From contig JAEWNX010000019.1 in the NCBI GenBank assembly GCA_023461135.1, positions 1 through 7,194 on the forward strand: a stretch of 7,194 nucleotides of DNA, written 5' to 3'. A program made the position numbers and the translations under genes. This document shows, piece after piece, positions 6,189 to 7,194 of the stretch (within the stretch, counting starts at the first letter, position 1; every line of letters starts with the position of its first letter). The DNA is from Pseudomonadota bacterium. Its GTDB lineage: Bacteria; Pseudomonadota; Alphaproteobacteria; Caulobacterales; Aquidulcibacteraceae. The notes below the pieces were generated by a model. It was given only the letters and a program-made list of their open reading frames with translations. It did not search any database and was not told where the DNA came from.

Positions 6189-6241
6189 GCGCCGCGCGCC
6201 TTGCTTCCGCCCCGGAACGCGGCGACAAGCCGCTCGGATGA
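6185..6241 (+). CDS. Possible 18-codon coupled mini-ORF between the TIR operon and lptC
   Basis: GTG at 6185 overlaps the TGA of the preceding gene (GTGA, 6185-6188). The frame runs 18 codons to a TGA at 6239-6241 that overlaps the lptC start (ATGA, 6238-6241). The peptide would be VSAARLASAPERGDKPLG read with initiator Met. There is no Shine-Dalgarno. It might couple translation into lptC, or be the surviving tail of an older upstream gene. It may equally be chance; I list it because both ends interlock exactly. Confidence 0.2.
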   Translation: MSAARLASAPERGDKPLG

Positions 6242-6888
6242 TCGCCGTCGCCCCCCACGCGGATGTCGACTGGGAGCCTAAGCGCGCGCTGACCCTGAAA
6301 AAGGCGCGCCGGCGCTCGCGCGTGATCGCGGCGCTGCGGCGGATCTTCGTCGCGTGCGCAGGCGCCTCGTTCGCGGCGGTTTTCGTGTTCATGGGGCTCA
6401 ACGCCATCGAGGGCGGCATGAACGCGGCCGCCTATGGGGCCTCGGAGCCGCTCCGCATGATCAACCCGCGCTTCATCGGCCGCACCGAGCGCGGGGGGCC
6501 CTATCAATTGTCGGCGGAAATGGCCGAACGGCCGCGGGGGGAAAATCAGCCGATCGAGCTGATCGCCCCGGTCTACCGCACCGAGGCCGGCACGATCATG
6601 CTGGCGCCGCGCGGCATCTACGACGAGCAGGCCCAAACCGTGGTGTTCGACGGCGAAGTGCTGTTCGCGGACCGGGGCGGCAACCGCTTCACCACGCCGA
6701 ACATGATTGTGGACCTGGAACAAGGCACGCTGACCGGCCGGGGCGGCGTCACCGGCGCCGGGCCCCTTGGCGTGCTCCAGGCTGAAAGTTATGAATTGCG
6801 GGACAGCGACCGGGCCCTGGTGCTTCGGGGCGGCGTCCGCGGCCAGATTCCGGACCGCGATCAACAGAATGGGGAGCCGTCGCAATGA
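6238..6888 (+). CDS. lptC: LPS export ABC transporter periplasmic protein LptC
   Basis: 216 residues. LptC is the inner-membrane-anchored component of the Lpt bridge that takes lipopolysaccharide from LptBFG and passes it to LptA. A basic N-terminus (KKARRRSR, 21-28) precedes a single membrane helix, about 36-55. The periplasmic part has the beta-jellyroll pattern of the family: PRFIGRTERGGPYQLSAEMA (77-96), PIELIAPVYRTEAGTIMLAP, GIYDEQAQTVVFDGEVLFAD and the repeating TGRGGVTGAGPLGVLQAESYEL. The frame is open well upstream (from 5980). ATG 6238 is chosen because it gives the expected short cytoplasmic start; no good Shine-Dalgarno precedes it. Its TGA overlaps the lptA ATG, as in alphaproteobacterial lptC-lptA operons. 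Divergence from enterobacterial LptC is normal for the class. Confidence 0.9.
   Translation: MIAVAPHADVDWEPKRALTLKKARRRSRVIAALRRIFVACAGASFAAVFVFMGLNAIEGGMNAAAYGASEPLRMINPRFIGRTERGGPYQLSAEMAERPRGENQPIELIAPVYRTEAGTIMLAPRGIYDEQAQTVVFDGEVLFADRGGNRFTTPNMIVDLEQGTLTGRGGVTGAGPLGVLQAESYELRDSDRALVLRGGVRGQIPDRDQQNGEPSQ
6871..6876 (+). promoter_or_regulatory. lptA ribosome binding site inside lptC
   Basis: GGGGAG lies 8 bases before ATG 6885 and within the final codons of lptC. With the ATGA overlap it supports coupled translation of the two proteins, whose products act together. Confidence 0.6.
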
Positions 6889-7194
6889 AGTCCGCAAGCT
6901 TGTTCGTCGCCGCGGGAGCCTTCTTTGCTCTGGCCCTGGCCGCGCCCGCTGCGCACGCCCAACTCTCCGAGAGCGGCGGTCCGGTCTCCTACTCGGCCGA
7001 CAATCTGGAATACTTCGACGGCGAACGGCGTCTGCTGCTCACGGGCGATGTGGACATCGTCCAGAACGATGCGCGCCTCCGCGCCGACCGCATCACGCTC
7101 TTCTTCAGCCAGTCCACGGGCGGCCAACAAGGCCAGGGCCTGGCCTCGGGCGACATCGAGCGCATGATCGCCGAGGGGGAAGTCTATTATGTGC
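6885..7194 (+). CDS. lptA: LPS transport periplasmic protein LptA (3' end cut by window edge)
   Basis: The first 103 codons are present; the rest lies beyond the window. LptA polymerises through beta-jellyroll domains (OstA/LptA_N) to bridge inner and outer membranes for lipopolysaccharide transport. Residues 1-25 are a Sec signal peptide with hydrophobic core LFVAAGAFFALALA and cleavage site AHA-Q. The mature start has the hallmark VSYSADNLEYFDGERRLLLTGDVDIVQNDARLRADRITLFF, in which a substrate-strand motif, a loop with G-D-V and the ADRI strand match the family. A second repeat begins at the edge (IERMIAEGEVYYV). A Gly/Gln-rich loop (STGGQQGQGLASGD) sits between strands. The ATGA overlap with lptC places both in one operon, probably continuing into lptB. 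Confidence 0.93.
   Translation, partial: MKSASLFVAAGAFFALALAAPAAHAQLSESGGPVSYSADNLEYFDGERRLLLTGDVDIVQNDARLRADRITLFFSQSTGGQQGQGLASGDIERMIAEGEVYYV

Noticed and set aside
5980..6237. Upstream extension of the lptC frame
   Set aside because: The frame is open by chance inside the TIR partner gene. The Arg-rich extension has no LptC character, whereas ATG 6238 gives the expected N-terminus.

Overview
The window is GC-rich, densely coding DNA from an alphaproteobacterium. An lptC-lptA pair, a tyrosine-catabolism gene and GC-heavy codon use together suggest the Caulobacterales/Hyphomonadaceae side of the class. That placement is inference from gene content and style; no rRNA or other phylogenetic marker is present. 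I see no tRNA, rRNA, CRISPR array, insertion sequence or phage gene.

Layout. (1) 1-993, minus strand: most of a 4-hydroxyphenylpyruvate dioxygenase gene, its 3' end cut by the window edge. It is divergent from (2) a MarR-family regulator at 1047-1514. The 53-bp gap holds a near-perfect palindrome that abuts the regulator's start codon and is a good candidate operator for both genes. (3) 1610-2713: an exported beta-helix-like protein of unknown substrate. (4) 2833-3525: a lipoprotein with two tandem DUF4168-like repeats. It converges, with only 3 bp between stop codons, on (5) 3529-4731 (minus): a lipoprotein of the PQQ-dependent glucose/sorbosone dehydrogenase (Asd/YliI) family. (6) 4854-6188: a two-gene unit, a TIR-domain protein with two membrane helices followed 3 bp later by a single-pass membrane protein with a coiled coil and an unrecognised C-terminal domain. 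(7) 6238 to the window end: lptC and the start of lptA, overlapping by ATGA, which encode parts of the lipopolysaccharide transport bridge.

How the genes fit together. The hpd/marR pair looks like a regulated tyrosine/phenylalanine degradation locus. Genes 3-5 are all predicted to leave the cytoplasm, but nothing in the sequence ties them to one pathway. The TIR/coiled-coil pair is the least explained unit. Its two products are both predicted membrane proteins, its genes are translationally close, and it sits directly upstream of the essential lptCA genes with only about 50 bp between. It may be a membrane-tethered TIR signalling or defence module, but the sequence alone does not establish a function.
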